Shown here one piece after another: positions 35,575-44,818 of a stretch of DNA of 64,000 bases. The position numbers were made by a program, and so were the translations under genes. Below the pieces are notes generated by a model. It was not told the DNA's origin and did no database searches. It saw only the letters and a list, made by a program, of their open reading frames with translations. The DNA lies in NCBI GenBank assembly GCA_027605045.1, contig JAQFWX010000008.1:1674001-1738000 (forward strand), in the 5' to 3' direction. This stretch comes from Phallus indusiatus. Lineage: Eukaryota; Basidiomycota; Agaricomycetes; Phallales; Phallaceae. Numbering within the stretch: position 1 is the first letter of the stretch; every line of letters begins with the position of its first letter.

Positions 35575-35850
35575 TCAAATCTGGTCTACTTCTCCCCCTT
35601 GGCTGAGACACTGATAATATATTTTTGTGAGACGTGTCGTAGATATGAGATCTGAAGAAGACAGTGAGGAAAAACTTACTGTTAGGCAATCGAAAGTATC
35701 GCTCCTGATGCTGCATTGTACACACGCAGGTATATCAGTAGTGCTGGATACAAATTTGGGCTGGGACTGCTGGGACTTAACCGGCGCCGCTGGCAGGGCA
35801 AAAGCAACGGAGAAGGATAAAGCAATGGAAAGGAGCAAAGAGGCACGCAT
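35575..35850 (-). CDS. Small secreted cysteine-containing protein
   Basis: Start MRASLLLSIALSFSVAFALP at 35850: a textbook signal peptide (Arg, then a hydrophobic run, then Ala-Leu-Pro-Ala). Exon 1 (35850-35680) ends ..IPACVQCSIRSDTFDCLT. A GTAAGT...TATCAG intron (35679-35611) joins in frame to CLSQGGEVDQI, stop at 35575-35577. The spliced product is about 68 aa, under 50 after processing, with four cysteines in a C-x2-C-x8-C-x2-C array. The intron also stays open if retained, which would give a 91-aa form. Size and Cys content fit effector-like small secreted proteins or peptide precursors; no family recognised. Confidence 0.55.
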   Translation of the reverse strand: MRASLLLSIALSFSVAFALPAAPVKSQQSQPKFVSSTTDIPACVQCSIRSDTFDCLTVSFSSLSSSDLISTTRLTKIYYQCLSQGGEVDQI

Positions 35851-37472
35851 GATGATAGATTAAAAAGCGAAGTGTAATGTAAGTATTGGACTGAAGAATT
35901 TTTTGGCTGAAAAACGATCTGGTAAGGTGTTTTTATATCAAAACTACATTCAAACAGGGGGGTTGTTTCCGGCGGTGATCAGTAGTAATTCAGGCTCAAG
36001 GTTTTCCCTTGTTTTCCAAGGAGCGGTGTACTATCGGATACGCGGTGATTTGATGCCGGCATTGCATTTAGGCAACGACAACATCGTACTACATTGGTAC
36101 CACATAGTATGCACTACATAACTAACGTAACTAGGAGCTTTTGGGTCGTTTAACTTTAAAAAAAATGTTATTTGTGAACGCAGTCGCCCATCGTCGAAGA
36201 GAACAACAGACCCTGCGGAGAGAAAAGGGCTGAAGTTCAGGCATGTAGTACCATGGCGTCTTGGCTCAGGTTAATCACGACGGAAATAGGCCACCGCAAT
36301 GACCGTATCAGACCGCACTCAGACCACACATATGGATTTAAGCGCAGGCACAGAAACGCATCTTTGTAGCCATGTACATGGCAACCAGAGTACTCAGGAG
36401 TACTCTTACCAGGACACGTCAGGACACGTACTGTAACCTCTCCTACCCAGCCGCGAAAACATGGCAGGCTCGCTTTTCGTCAGTCGTCTTTTTGAGATAT
36501 GAACGAATTTGGAAACGACTAGGGCTTGCCGCAGTATTCGTATTGGTACGGGATACGGCGGCCGGACCCTCACCGACTCTTATGATGCTATGTGTTGGAT
36601 TGTATTATTTGTCCAGTCTGCGGAGAAAAGAGCCCGTCATTGGGCATCCCAAACGTACCACCCTCAGCCCTTACGCTATCCACGAAAGAGTACTCGTCCC
36701 CGCCACAGGTCGAGGTCCTGGCTGCGCCGCCGTGTCATCTCCTGTCATCTAGCATTGTGGAGGTTACGGGTCCGTGGCCATGATGCTGCGATGAACTTTG
36801 TCTCACATTAGGGCTTATAGTAGGCGTCGGGAGAGTGTGACAACGTGATCACTCAGATCCTTCAGATCCACCATCGGTTGTATTTTGTCTATAAACACGT
36901 AGTTGCCCGTGTACAGACCGTAACGTGCCGCAAAAGACTCGAACATTCCGTTACGGTCTTATGGTACGGTCTGGCACGGTGCTCAAACTTACGACGGACC
37001 TTGAATATCACCCTGAACACCCACAATCACTCACATCAGTAATCTGGCTTCGCTCTTCATGACACCACTGGAGATTCCCGGAGCTCTGGAGCCCAGGAAC
37101 AGAGTGGAGCACGTCACCCTCACCTGAAGGTTTCACCGTTGGTTTCAGAAACCTCCGAACACCCAGAACACATTGAATTGGCGGAGACTTTCCAGCATTC
37201 AGATTTCCAGACTCTTTAGATGTTCCCAATCTCCGGACACTCCCTATCTCCTTGACATTTGGGTGGTCCGCCGTCTTCTGAAAACACTGGAGATCCAAGA
37301 AACTCGATTGTGTCCCGATGGTCCTGGTGTCCAGACACTCTGTATTATCCCAGACGCTTCCTTTTGTTACATGTCTAATAGTAATTCTTTTTGTGAACAT
37401 ATGTATTGATGGTAAAAGCAACTAGAGACAACAGAGCTTGGTTTAAACTTCAATTGAGTACATAACGCGATT
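35851..37472. other. Intergenic region with inverted repeats, possible transposon flank
   Basis: 1.6 kb, more GC-rich than its surroundings. Overlapping ORFs near 36372-36811 conflict in frame and have no domain. A perfect 11-bp inverted repeat (36915-36925 / 36949-36959) and a related GGTACGGTCTGGCACGG follow. Between 37060 and 37330 short words such as CTGGAGAT, CTCCGGACA and TTTCCAGA recur in both senses. This may be subterminal DNA of the mobile unit to the right. Confidence 0.35.
36915..36979. repeat. Short inverted repeat (hairpin-capable)
   Basis: AGACCGTAACG at 36915-36925 is the exact reverse complement of CGTTACGGTCT at 36949-36959, with a 23-base loop. The related GGTACGGTCTGGCACGG at 36963-36979 is a third partial copy in the same sense as the second arm. 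Confidence 0.7.
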
Positions 37473-39882
37473 TCAAGATTCAGCAGCTTCCATATCTTCA
37501 GCGTCTTCATCATCGGCGGGAAAATCCGGCTCCAAATTTTGATCATCTTCATCTTGCATGACACCCTCCTCCTCGGACTCTGTATCATCGAATACAAAAT
37601 CTGCCTTCAGCTTATCCGTCGCGGCACCATGGTGTGGGTTGTCAATGAACGCTCTAAACCAGTTCTTTAACGAAGATACATAATAGGCTATAAGTTACTT
37701 ACATCCCCTCCCGGTATATATCCTTGCACAACTCCTCACATTGAGCGGGTTTCTCGTTGCTGAATGCTACAACATGCTTCATCACAGTTTTGTAGGGGTC
37801 GGTATATGTCTTTGCATCCATATCAACACTGACTTTGATGCCAGTTTTTGTGAATTCGTCCAAAGCATTCCTGAGCTAATAATCACCGTCAGCTCATTAT
37901 AAACCCACATCCTATATGGCTTACTACAATTGCCGCAAAGGCAAGCATAGGTAAGGGTATCGGTTTGACTTTGTCAGGACGCAGGCGGGCAACACCGTGC
38001 CTGCTTTCAAAAACACAGGCAACAATCACTTGTCTGATTGCCGGGTGTGCGTATGGACATGCTCGCTTCGGCTGAAAAGACACTATGTAAGTAATGGTTA
38101 AGAACTCGATGCAGAGTCATTTACCTTCTGTCCTTTAGCAGCTGGCCTGAGGATACCACATACCCAACGGTACTCCTCCAAAAGCCACGTCGCATGTTTT
38201 TTGTTGGTTTCTGGATCGTTTGAGGCCTTAAGACCATATGCGTCCCGGAGGATAGCTTGAGCTTGAACCTTCCACGTGTTACGAGCTCTCGAAACATGAT
38301 CGCGTAGCTGAGGGAGATGGTGAATAAAGAGTGAGATTTGAGAGTACAAGCTTACAATTTTGTTGATAGGCTCAGTCATGATGACATCCGGCTTTTGGGG
38401 AAAATCCCTATTGGCATATTCCAGTGAGGATTTGATGTATCCCTCACGTGTCATATGATCTGGGAATGCATTGTCAATTACAAGCCAGAGGTGAAGGTAA
38501 TACTTGGCCTGGTTCAGGATATTTTGGTGATCAGTGTCGTATGAAGAGATTGCGGTCGGTTTGGTGACATTAATAAGACCTGGGGCTGTGGGTGGAACTG
38601 CGACCGCGGGGGTAACAGTACCAGGGACAGGTGGTGGCGTTCCAGATGTGCTGGGGGGAAAAGAGATGGTGAAGGCTGGGGAACCAGGAAATGGGGTATG
38701 GGGGCTCCATGGAGAAGCTAAGGATTCTGCACTGCCTGATCTGCTTGATCTTGATGCGGTCGGCTGTACGGAAAGAGCTGGTGAATGGGATGTGCGAGAG
38801 TACCGGGAAGCTGCATTGCTGGGGACAAAGTTGGCAGAGCTGACAATTCTATGAGAGACTGTGCTTACCGGGCCAATTTGGTACGCAAGCTCACAGGGTC
38901 AGGCAAACCTTTGTCGGTACGTGCGTGTTTAGCCCGGTGGCTGACCAGAAGGTCTGTTGCTTCTGCTGGAGCGGCACGCTAGAAAATGTCGGACAGGTTT
39001 CTGGGAGTCATTTCACATTTACCTTGAGACTGCCACTCTCAAAGATTTTGAGACGTTCCCGTAGTTCATTGATTATGGCGTCCTTGTCCGATGTGTTGCC
39101 ATCTGTCTCCCGCATGGGATTGGCGGGTAAAGAAAGGTGAGTTCCAGCTTCCAATTCCCCAGATGGTGCATCCTCTGGCTCATCATCTCGAAGTCGATTA
39201 GGATCCTTTAAAGAACTCCCAGTTAATCAAGTAAGAAAGGTTGACAGTTACTTACAGATCGAGTAGCAATTGATGGCTGCACAGAAGGTGCCGCTGTACT
39301 CTTTCCAGTTGATTTGGTTGCTTTTCCGCTGTAACGATCCGATGAATATAGCTTAGTGTATGCCGGCTATAAGTGATCGGAATAACTACGAGATATTTGA
39401 TTATAGAGGTCGTTAGTCTACCGTGGAGCGGGTCCTGGTGCTGATTTCGGGTAATGAGAGAACGAGTAGATGGGGAATGGGGATGTAGGGATGTATGCGC
39501 TGATATCGAAACCAACACAGACAAAACACCAACAACAACTGCAACGACTAGGAGAGATCGTATGCAAATGTGCAAGTGATATAATGAACAGGCGTCAGCA
39601 AAAGACTTGAGTTGCGACTTAGTACGGAGGATCTACAATCAATGATGACAGTTATCCTTCTGCGAGTTAGTGAAGCGACAATAAAATTGAAATGAAAATC
39701 GCTAGTTTATACTCCGAGACCTCACTCAGAGTTAATCCAAAGATAAAGATGTGAGCGTAGAATTAGACTAGAGACGAAACTTGACTTGAACTTGAACTGA
39801 GCTTGACTTAAACTGAACTGGACTTAAACTGTGAGACAACTCGTCCGGTAGAATTGCTGCTGATACAAGTATTTACATGCAG

Positions 39883-39890
39883 TATTTATA
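39883..39890 (-). promoter_or_regulatory. TATA-like box in element copy 1
   Basis: TATAAATA read on the minus strand, about 560 bases before the element's 3' end. It is followed by a pyrimidine/purine-alternating CAAGTC-type repeat region, a layout seen at the U3/R junction of LTRs. Confidence 0.45.
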
Positions 39891-40207
39891 CCTTTCAGAG
39901 TACATAGCATCGGTGAGACGATCACTCATCGTTCACCGGGATAACAAACAGGAAGAAACAAAAGAACAAAAAGAAATATGGAAGATAGGGGAATCACGAG
40001 AGAATGATGGGGATACAATTACAACAAAAAGGAGTCATAAACCTAGATAGGAGAAAATGATGAAGCCAAAACAAAAGAACAAAAGAAAACAAAAGAGATC
40101 AAATAGGAAGAACAAAACCGGCTTGAGACACAGCCCTTGCCTGACTCAACACCTGGCACTTCCCGCGCTGCCTCTATCCTGTACCATACCATACCATCTT
40201 ATTCTTC

Positions 40208-40789
40208 TTACTGATCTGGCTCTGGCTGCTGAGATCGGCTTCTTCGTGGCAGTGGAAGAATGATGTGAGGGGTAGGTAACGATGGTCGCCTCAGATCTTC
40301 GAACAGATCATTTTCCACTTCTTGATATGAGGGAGGAGGGTGAGTAAGATCATCTGAAAAGTCTGGGGGAGGTGGCATGACGGATAGGGGGGCATCGACA
40401 AATAGAAACTGTACGTATCCATAAAACCAATTGCGGAAAACTAATCTCCATATAAGTACTCCATCCCTTTGAGCTCTCAGGAACCCGACAAACTCATACG
40501 ATTCGTGCATGACATTGATGTCCGTTCGTTCGTATAGAGTTAGTGCTCGCGGGTATTCTAGTTCTAAATCATCGTAAGGAAGGGTTATTTCCAAAGATGG
40601 GGGAGGTGTAGCGGGGAGTACTGTATTAGCGTCGATATTGATTTCAGAGGTGAAGGTGTTGTAGACACGGATTATGGTAAGGAAGTCGGGATTAGGGCCG
40701 GTTCTGAGAGAAGAACGGAACGAAAAAGGGAAAAATGGGAGTTGTAAATAGGGGATAGAGTTTTGTGAGTTTTCATGGTTGTACGACAT
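40208..40789 (-). CDS. Element ORF2, copy 1 (unknown protein)
   Basis: 193 aa, start MSYNHENSQNSIPYLQLPFF at 40789. The core DFLTIIRVYNTFTSEINIDA ... LPATPPPSLEI ... LIWRLVFRNWFYGYVQFLFV ends in a proline-rich tail with PPPSYQEVENDLFE and a basic end. No signal peptide or known domain. The core aligns with ORF1 (see findings), so the pair looks like an old tandem duplication. PPxY-like and acidic stretches are visible, but I draw no functional conclusion. The copy 2 version differs at only a few residues, so both reading frames have been kept open. Confidence 0.6.
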   Translation of the reverse strand: MSYNHENSQNSIPYLQLPFFPFSFRSSLRTGPNPDFLTIIRVYNTFTSEINIDANTVLPATPPPSLEITLPYDDLELEYPRALTLYERTDINVMHESYEFVGFLRAQRDGVLIWRLVFRNWFYGYVQFLFVDAPLSVMPPPPDFSDDLTHPPPSYQEVENDLFEDLRRPSLPTPHIILPLPRRSRSQQPEPDQ

Positions 40790-40894
40790 AGTGGGATAAC
40801 AGGATGAAAAGAAGCGCTAAGGGAACTGTTCAAGAAAGAAGAAGGAAAATAAGTGGATCTGATTGTTTTTGCCTCGTATGTTATCTTTATTGTT

Positions 40895-41551
40895 CTAGGT
40901 TCGTCCAAAAATGTTGGAACAAGCTCGTCGGATCTTTCGGAAGGATCGTTTGGTGGGAGAAGAGGGACTGGGAAGGTTATGGGAGGACTGCGTTGGAGAA
41001 GTGTCGAATGATAAAGGGGAGAATCGTGATGGTGGGGTGTCTTCTGGGATAGGATTCGTGGGTCTGGAAGGGCTAAGTTTTTGTGTACTCATGCCCTTCA
41101 TGATTACCCATCGACTTGGCATGTCCAGTACTAAAAACGTGAACTTGAATCCTTCTTGAGTTGCTAACCATATTCGATACAAGTCTCGTTTTGCTGATTC
41201 TGGTGTCAAATATATGTTAACAACTGTAAACCAGTTTAATTGCTCCTCGATATAAACTTTCTCTCCAAACATGATCCCGGGGTGAACCAGATCCGAACTT
41301 CTGCACTGACGGATAACGATAGGTGAAGGTTCCTTCGGTAAGTGCGTGTCCCGATCGAGGTCGAGGCTTGCATATTTGGAACTATAGATATACAAAGTCG
41401 TAAAAAGATCCAAATCGTATGTCCTGGGACTGGAAGGCGAATAGCGAAAAGGAGACATAGATTCATTATCAGAAAGAATTGGTGATTCGGTGGAGGAATT
41501 TGGAATTGGTAAAGAGACTGAGGATGAGTAATGGAACGAAAACGTAGTCAT
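40895..41551 (-). CDS. Element ORF1, copy 1 (unknown protein)
   Basis: 218 aa, start MTTFSFHYSSSVSLPIPNSS at 41551. Ser/Pro-rich ends flank a core LDLFTTLYIYSSKYASLDLD, IVIRQCRSSDLVHPG, VNIYLTPESAKRDLYRIWLA and FTFLVLD; the basic tail is KRSFRKIRRACSNIFGRT. No known domain. The frame is open upstream of the ATG back into host DNA, but in a frame other than the host gene's. ORF2 follows on the same strand about 105 bases downstream. Confidence 0.6.
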   Translation of the reverse strand: MTTFSFHYSSSVSLPIPNSSTESPILSDNESMSPFRYSPSSPRTYDLDLFTTLYIYSSKYASLDLDRDTHLPKEPSPIVIRQCRSSDLVHPGIMFGEKVYIEEQLNWFTVVNIYLTPESAKRDLYRIWLATQEGFKFTFLVLDMPSRWVIMKGMSTQKLSPSRPTNPIPEDTPPSRFSPLSFDTSPTQSSHNLPSPSSPTKRSFRKIRRACSNIFGRT

Positions 41552-41975
41552 TTTATTGTTTTGAATTTTTGAGGCTGTGATGTTGGCGATAGGGGATTTC
41601 TGGATGATTAGAACTCCGCTTTGAACAAAAAAAGAACCTTCCCCAATTAGGAAGATTTTGGTGCGCGACACCGCCACCTCTGCTACTACTGCCTTTGCTG
41701 CTACCTTTGCCTCTGCTGCCACTTGGACCACTCCCGCCACCCCTGCTACTTCCGCCTCTGCCACTTGTTCCCGTTGTTTGGTCTTCAATTGTCTGTTGAC
41801 ATGTCGTTCCCGTTGTTTGGCCTTCATTTGCCTGTTGACGTGTTGTTTGACGTGTCCGTGGGGCTTCTGGGGGCTGGGGCCTCAGCTGCCACAAGTTAGT
41901 CTTTATATAAAACAAAACTATGGTACTTACATCGACATTTTTTGAAGATGTAACCGGTCTGGCTCTGGGTGCCAT

Positions 41976-42372
41976 AGACTTTGGGTGAAAAAACTAGTTA
42001 ACAAGTTGACGGCGGAGCTGCAACAGCTGAGTTCTAACTACGATTTTTGACCACCGATTTAATGCCTGTGACTAAATAGAGTTATTCCGCATCCATGTCA
42101 GAAGAGGAAGAAAAACTTACATTTCACTAAGTGCAGGGAATACCATCAATTAAACGTTCTCCACCATGTTCCAGCGTATACATCATGAAGTTGGTAAAGG
42201 GTGCACTGGACGGATGCGGTCAAGACCAAGATTGTCACATGCATGTGTGACGTCAAGTATTTGCGTGAGTGTGACATACTAGTACTATCATATATCACAT
42301 TCATGCGTTTCACTCATGTTGCACTCATGCTTATTTAAATTACAATGCCTCTGCAAACTCATCGCAGAGTCA
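41976..42372. promoter_or_regulatory. Shared divergent promoter region of the two host genes
   Basis: 397 bases between the divergent starts of the DUF6532-like gene (41975, minus) and the transposase (42373, plus). It contains repeats of CTCATG / GTGTGAC and no ORF. A shared intergenic promoter suggests the two genes belong to one mobile unit. Confidence 0.4.
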
Positions 42373-43134
42373 ATGTTTACCTGTCCCAATCCATATTGCA
42401 AGAAGGGATTTACTGACACCAGAGGTGTTTCCAGTCATCTCTCCAAAAGCTCTGATTGTGCCGCTTGGGTCGTATCCCACATACCTATTTTTTCTCTCAA
42501 TGATCCAAACCCCATTCCTACTACTTCCGAACCTGAACTCGGGCTGTCATCGTTTCATGGGGATGAGAACCATTCCCAAATGGAAAATGACAATGAAATG
42601 GACTGCGAACCATATGATAACGAAACGCACGACATAGGTGGCAGTGACAACGATGGAACACTTGAAATAGATGCTGGTGATGGCGATGGCGATGGTGATG
42701 ATGAAACGCTTGAGATAAATGATGATGGTGGCAATGAAACTTACGAAATAGATGGTGACAGCAACAACGACATCCCCAACTACCAACTTCAAACCGATCT
42801 TAATGCGACTCTTCATGTCATACCTGATGACAGGTATGATAATGATGTTCCACAGGACGATAGCTATATTCTGCAGGATGAGGATTTGCAGTCTGATGGC
42901 TCGCAACCTAACAAGAGTCATCACTACTACATTCGCCCATTTCGTACGGGAGGCCGCACCTTCGGAACTGGGGAGACGCCCTATCAGTTCGTCAAGCGCA
43001 ACGAGGTGGATCCGGTGTCGCGCACCAAAATCTTCCTAATTGGGGAAGGTTCTTTTTTTGTTCAAAGCGGAGTTCTAATCATCCAGAAATCCCATATCGC
43101 CAACATCACAGCCTCAAAAATTCAAAACAATAAA

Positions 43135-43791
43135 ATGACTACGTTTTCGTTCCATTACTCATCCTCAGTCTCTTTACCAATTCCAAATTCCTCCACCGAA
43201 TCACCAATTCTTTCTGATAATGAATCTATGTCTCCTTTTCGCTATTCGCCTACCAGTCCCAGGACATACGATTTGGATCTTTTTACGACTTTGTATATCT
43301 ATAGTTCCAAATATGCAAGCCTCGACCTCGATCGGGACACGCACTTACCGAAGGAACCTTCACCTATCGTTATCCGTCAGTGCAGAAGTTCGGATCTGGT
43401 TCACCCCGGGATCATGTTTGGAGAGAAAGTTTATATCGAGGAACAATTAAACTGGTTTACAGTTGTTAACATATATTTGACACCAGAATCAGCAAAACGA
43501 GACTTGTATCGAATATGGTTAGCAACTCAAGAAGGATTCAAGTTCACGTTTTTAGTACTGGACGTGCCAAGTCGATGGGTAATCATGAAGGGCATGAGTA
43601 CACAAAAACTTAGCCCTTCCAGACCCACGAATCCTATTCCAGAAGACACCCCACCATCACGATTCTCCCCTTTATCATTCGACACTTCTCCAACGCAGTC
43701 CTCCCCTAACCTTCCCAGTCCCGCTTCTCCCACCAAACGATCCTTCCGAAAGATCCGACGAGCTTGTTCCAACATTTTTGGACGAACCTAG
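43135..43791 (+). CDS. Element ORF1, copy 2 (unknown protein)
   Basis: 218 aa, start MTTFSFHYSSSVSLPIPNSS at 43135, stop 43789-43791. Differs from copy 1 at a handful of residues (for example SPTSPRT for SPSSPRT, LDVPSR for LDMPSR, SPASP for SPSSP). The frame is open upstream through the transposase first exon, making a chimeric ORF of 491 codons from 42316. Translation from its own ATG is the simpler reading. No recognised domain. Confidence 0.6.
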   Translation: MTTFSFHYSSSVSLPIPNSSTESPILSDNESMSPFRYSPTSPRTYDLDLFTTLYIYSSKYASLDLDRDTHLPKEPSPIVIRQCRSSDLVHPGIMFGEKVYIEEQLNWFTVVNIYLTPESAKRDLYRIWLATQEGFKFTFLVLDVPSRWVIMKGMSTQKLSPSRPTNPIPEDTPPSRFSPLSFDTSPTQSSPNLPSPASPTKRSFRKIRRACSNIFGRT

Positions 43792-43900
43792 AACAATAAA
43801 GATAGCGTACGAGGCAAAAACAATCAGATCCACTTATTTTTTTTTCTTCTCCTACTTTGAGCAATTCTTTAGCGCTTCTCTCATCTTATCCCCTCCCACT

Positions 43901-44482
43901 ATGTCAAACAATAGCGAAACTTCCCAAAATTCTGTCCCCTATTTACAACTCCCATTTTTCCCTTTTTCGTTCCGTTCTTCTCTCAGAACCGGCCCTAATC
44001 CCGACTTCCTTACCATAATCCGTGTCTACAACACCTTCACCTCCGAAATCCATATCGACGCTAATACAGTACTCCCCGCTACACCTCCCCCATCTTTGGA
44101 AATAACCCTTCCTTACGATGATTTAGAACTAGAATACCCGCGAGCACTAACTCTATACGAACGAACGGACATCAATGTCATGCACGAATCGTATGAGTTT
44201 GTCGGGTTCCTGAGAGCTCAAAGGGATGGAGTACTTATATGGAGATTAGTTTTCCGCAATTGGTTTTATGGATACGTACAGTTTCTATTTGTCGATGCCC
44301 CCCTATCCGTCATGCCACCTCCCCCAGACTTTTCAGATGATCTTACTCACCCTCCTCCCTCATATCAAGAAGTGGAAAATGATCTGTTCGAAGATCTGAG
44401 GCGACCATCGTTACCTACCCCTCACATCATTCTTCCACTGCCACGAAGAAGCCGATCTCAGCAGCCAGAGCCAGATCAGTAA
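43901..44482 (+). CDS. Element ORF2, copy 2 (unknown protein)
   Basis: 193 aa, start MSNNSETSQNSVPYLQLPFF at 43901, stop 44480-44482. It matches copy 1 closely apart from the first dozen residues and a few points such as SEIHIDA for SEINIDA. Pro-rich tail with PPPSYQEVENDLFE and the end RRSRSQQPEPDQ. An upstream in-frame extension to 43778 exists, but this ATG matches the copy 1 start. Confidence 0.6.
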   Translation: MSNNSETSQNSVPYLQLPFFPFSFRSSLRTGPNPDFLTIIRVYNTFTSEIHIDANTVLPATPPPSLEITLPYDDLELEYPRALTLYERTDINVMHESYEFVGFLRAQRDGVLIWRLVFRNWFYGYVQFLFVDAPLSVMPPPPDFSDDLTHPPPSYQEVENDLFEDLRRPSLPTPHIILPLPRRSRSQQPEPDQ

Positions 44483-44810
44483 GAAGAATAAGATGGTATG
44501 GTATGGTACAGGATAGAGGCAGCGCGGGAAGTGCCAGGTGTTGAGTCAGGCAAGGGCTGTGTCTCAAGCCGGTTTTGTTCTTCCTATTTGATCTCTTTTT
44601 GTTTTCTTTTGTTCTTTTGTTTTGGCTTCATCATTTTCTCCTATCTAGGTTTATGACTCCTTTTTGTTGTAATTGTATCCCCATCATTCTCTCGTGATTC
44701 CCCTATCTTCCATATTTCTTTTTGTTCTTTTGTTTCTTCCTGTTTGTTATCCCGGTGAACGATGAGTGATCGTCTCACCGATGCTATGTACTCTGAAAGG
44801 TATAAATACT

Positions 44811-44818
44811 GCATGTAA
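44811..44818 (+). promoter_or_regulatory. TATA box in element copy 2
   Basis: TATAAATA followed 50-130 bases later by repeated AAGTC/CAGTT words (44870-44925) and, 540 bases on, by the element end. In this copy a transcript starting here would run out of the element into the downstream transposase exon on the same strand. Confidence 0.45.

Larger units (their letters stand above)
39330..41670 (-). mobile_element. LTR-like 2.34-kb element, copy 1 (in the DUF6532-like gene)
   Basis: 2,341 bases. Read on the minus strand it begins TGTCGCGCACC (at 41670) and ends GGATCGTTACA (at 39330), so it has TG...CA ends. The target duplication CCGC is present exactly once on each side (39326-39329 and 41671-41674). 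It carries ORF1 and ORF2 in tandem, then a TATA-like box and about 560 further bases to its 3' end. Size, TG...CA ends and 4-bp duplication fit a solo LTR, but no reverse transcriptase, primer site or second LTR in direct orientation is present. Confidence 0.8.
37473..41975 (-). pseudogene. DUF6532-like gene split by the 2.34-kb element
   Basis: Start MAPRARPVTSSKNVD at 41975, intron to 41886, then a Gly/Ser/Arg-rich N-terminus (about 41675-41885). The element sits at 39330-41670. Joining the flanks at one CCGC copy restores the frame, giving ..SSRGGGKATKSTGKST. Further exons give a proline/serine-rich part (about 38450-38870), then NQAKYYLHLWLVIDNAFPDH, LRDHVSRARNTWKVQAQAIL, PKRACPYAHPAIRQVIVACV, LPMLAFAAIV and FTKTGIKVSVDMDAKTYTDP, ending in an acidic tail with the stop at 37473-37475. 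The composition and the helical region with conserved HP.I...I..., resemble DUF6532 proteins, common in mobile-DNA-rich parts of Agaricomycete genomes. Function unknown. Apart from the insertion it looks intact. Confidence 0.6.

Noticed and set aside
36372..36811. Three overlapping plus-strand ORFs
   Set aside because: Conflicting frames, no domains, no splice-supported model; higher GC alone explains the openness.
38534..38854. Plus-strand ORF of 106 codons
   Set aside because: Lies antisense to the proline/serine-rich exon of the DUF6532-like gene, which splices consistently on the minus strand.
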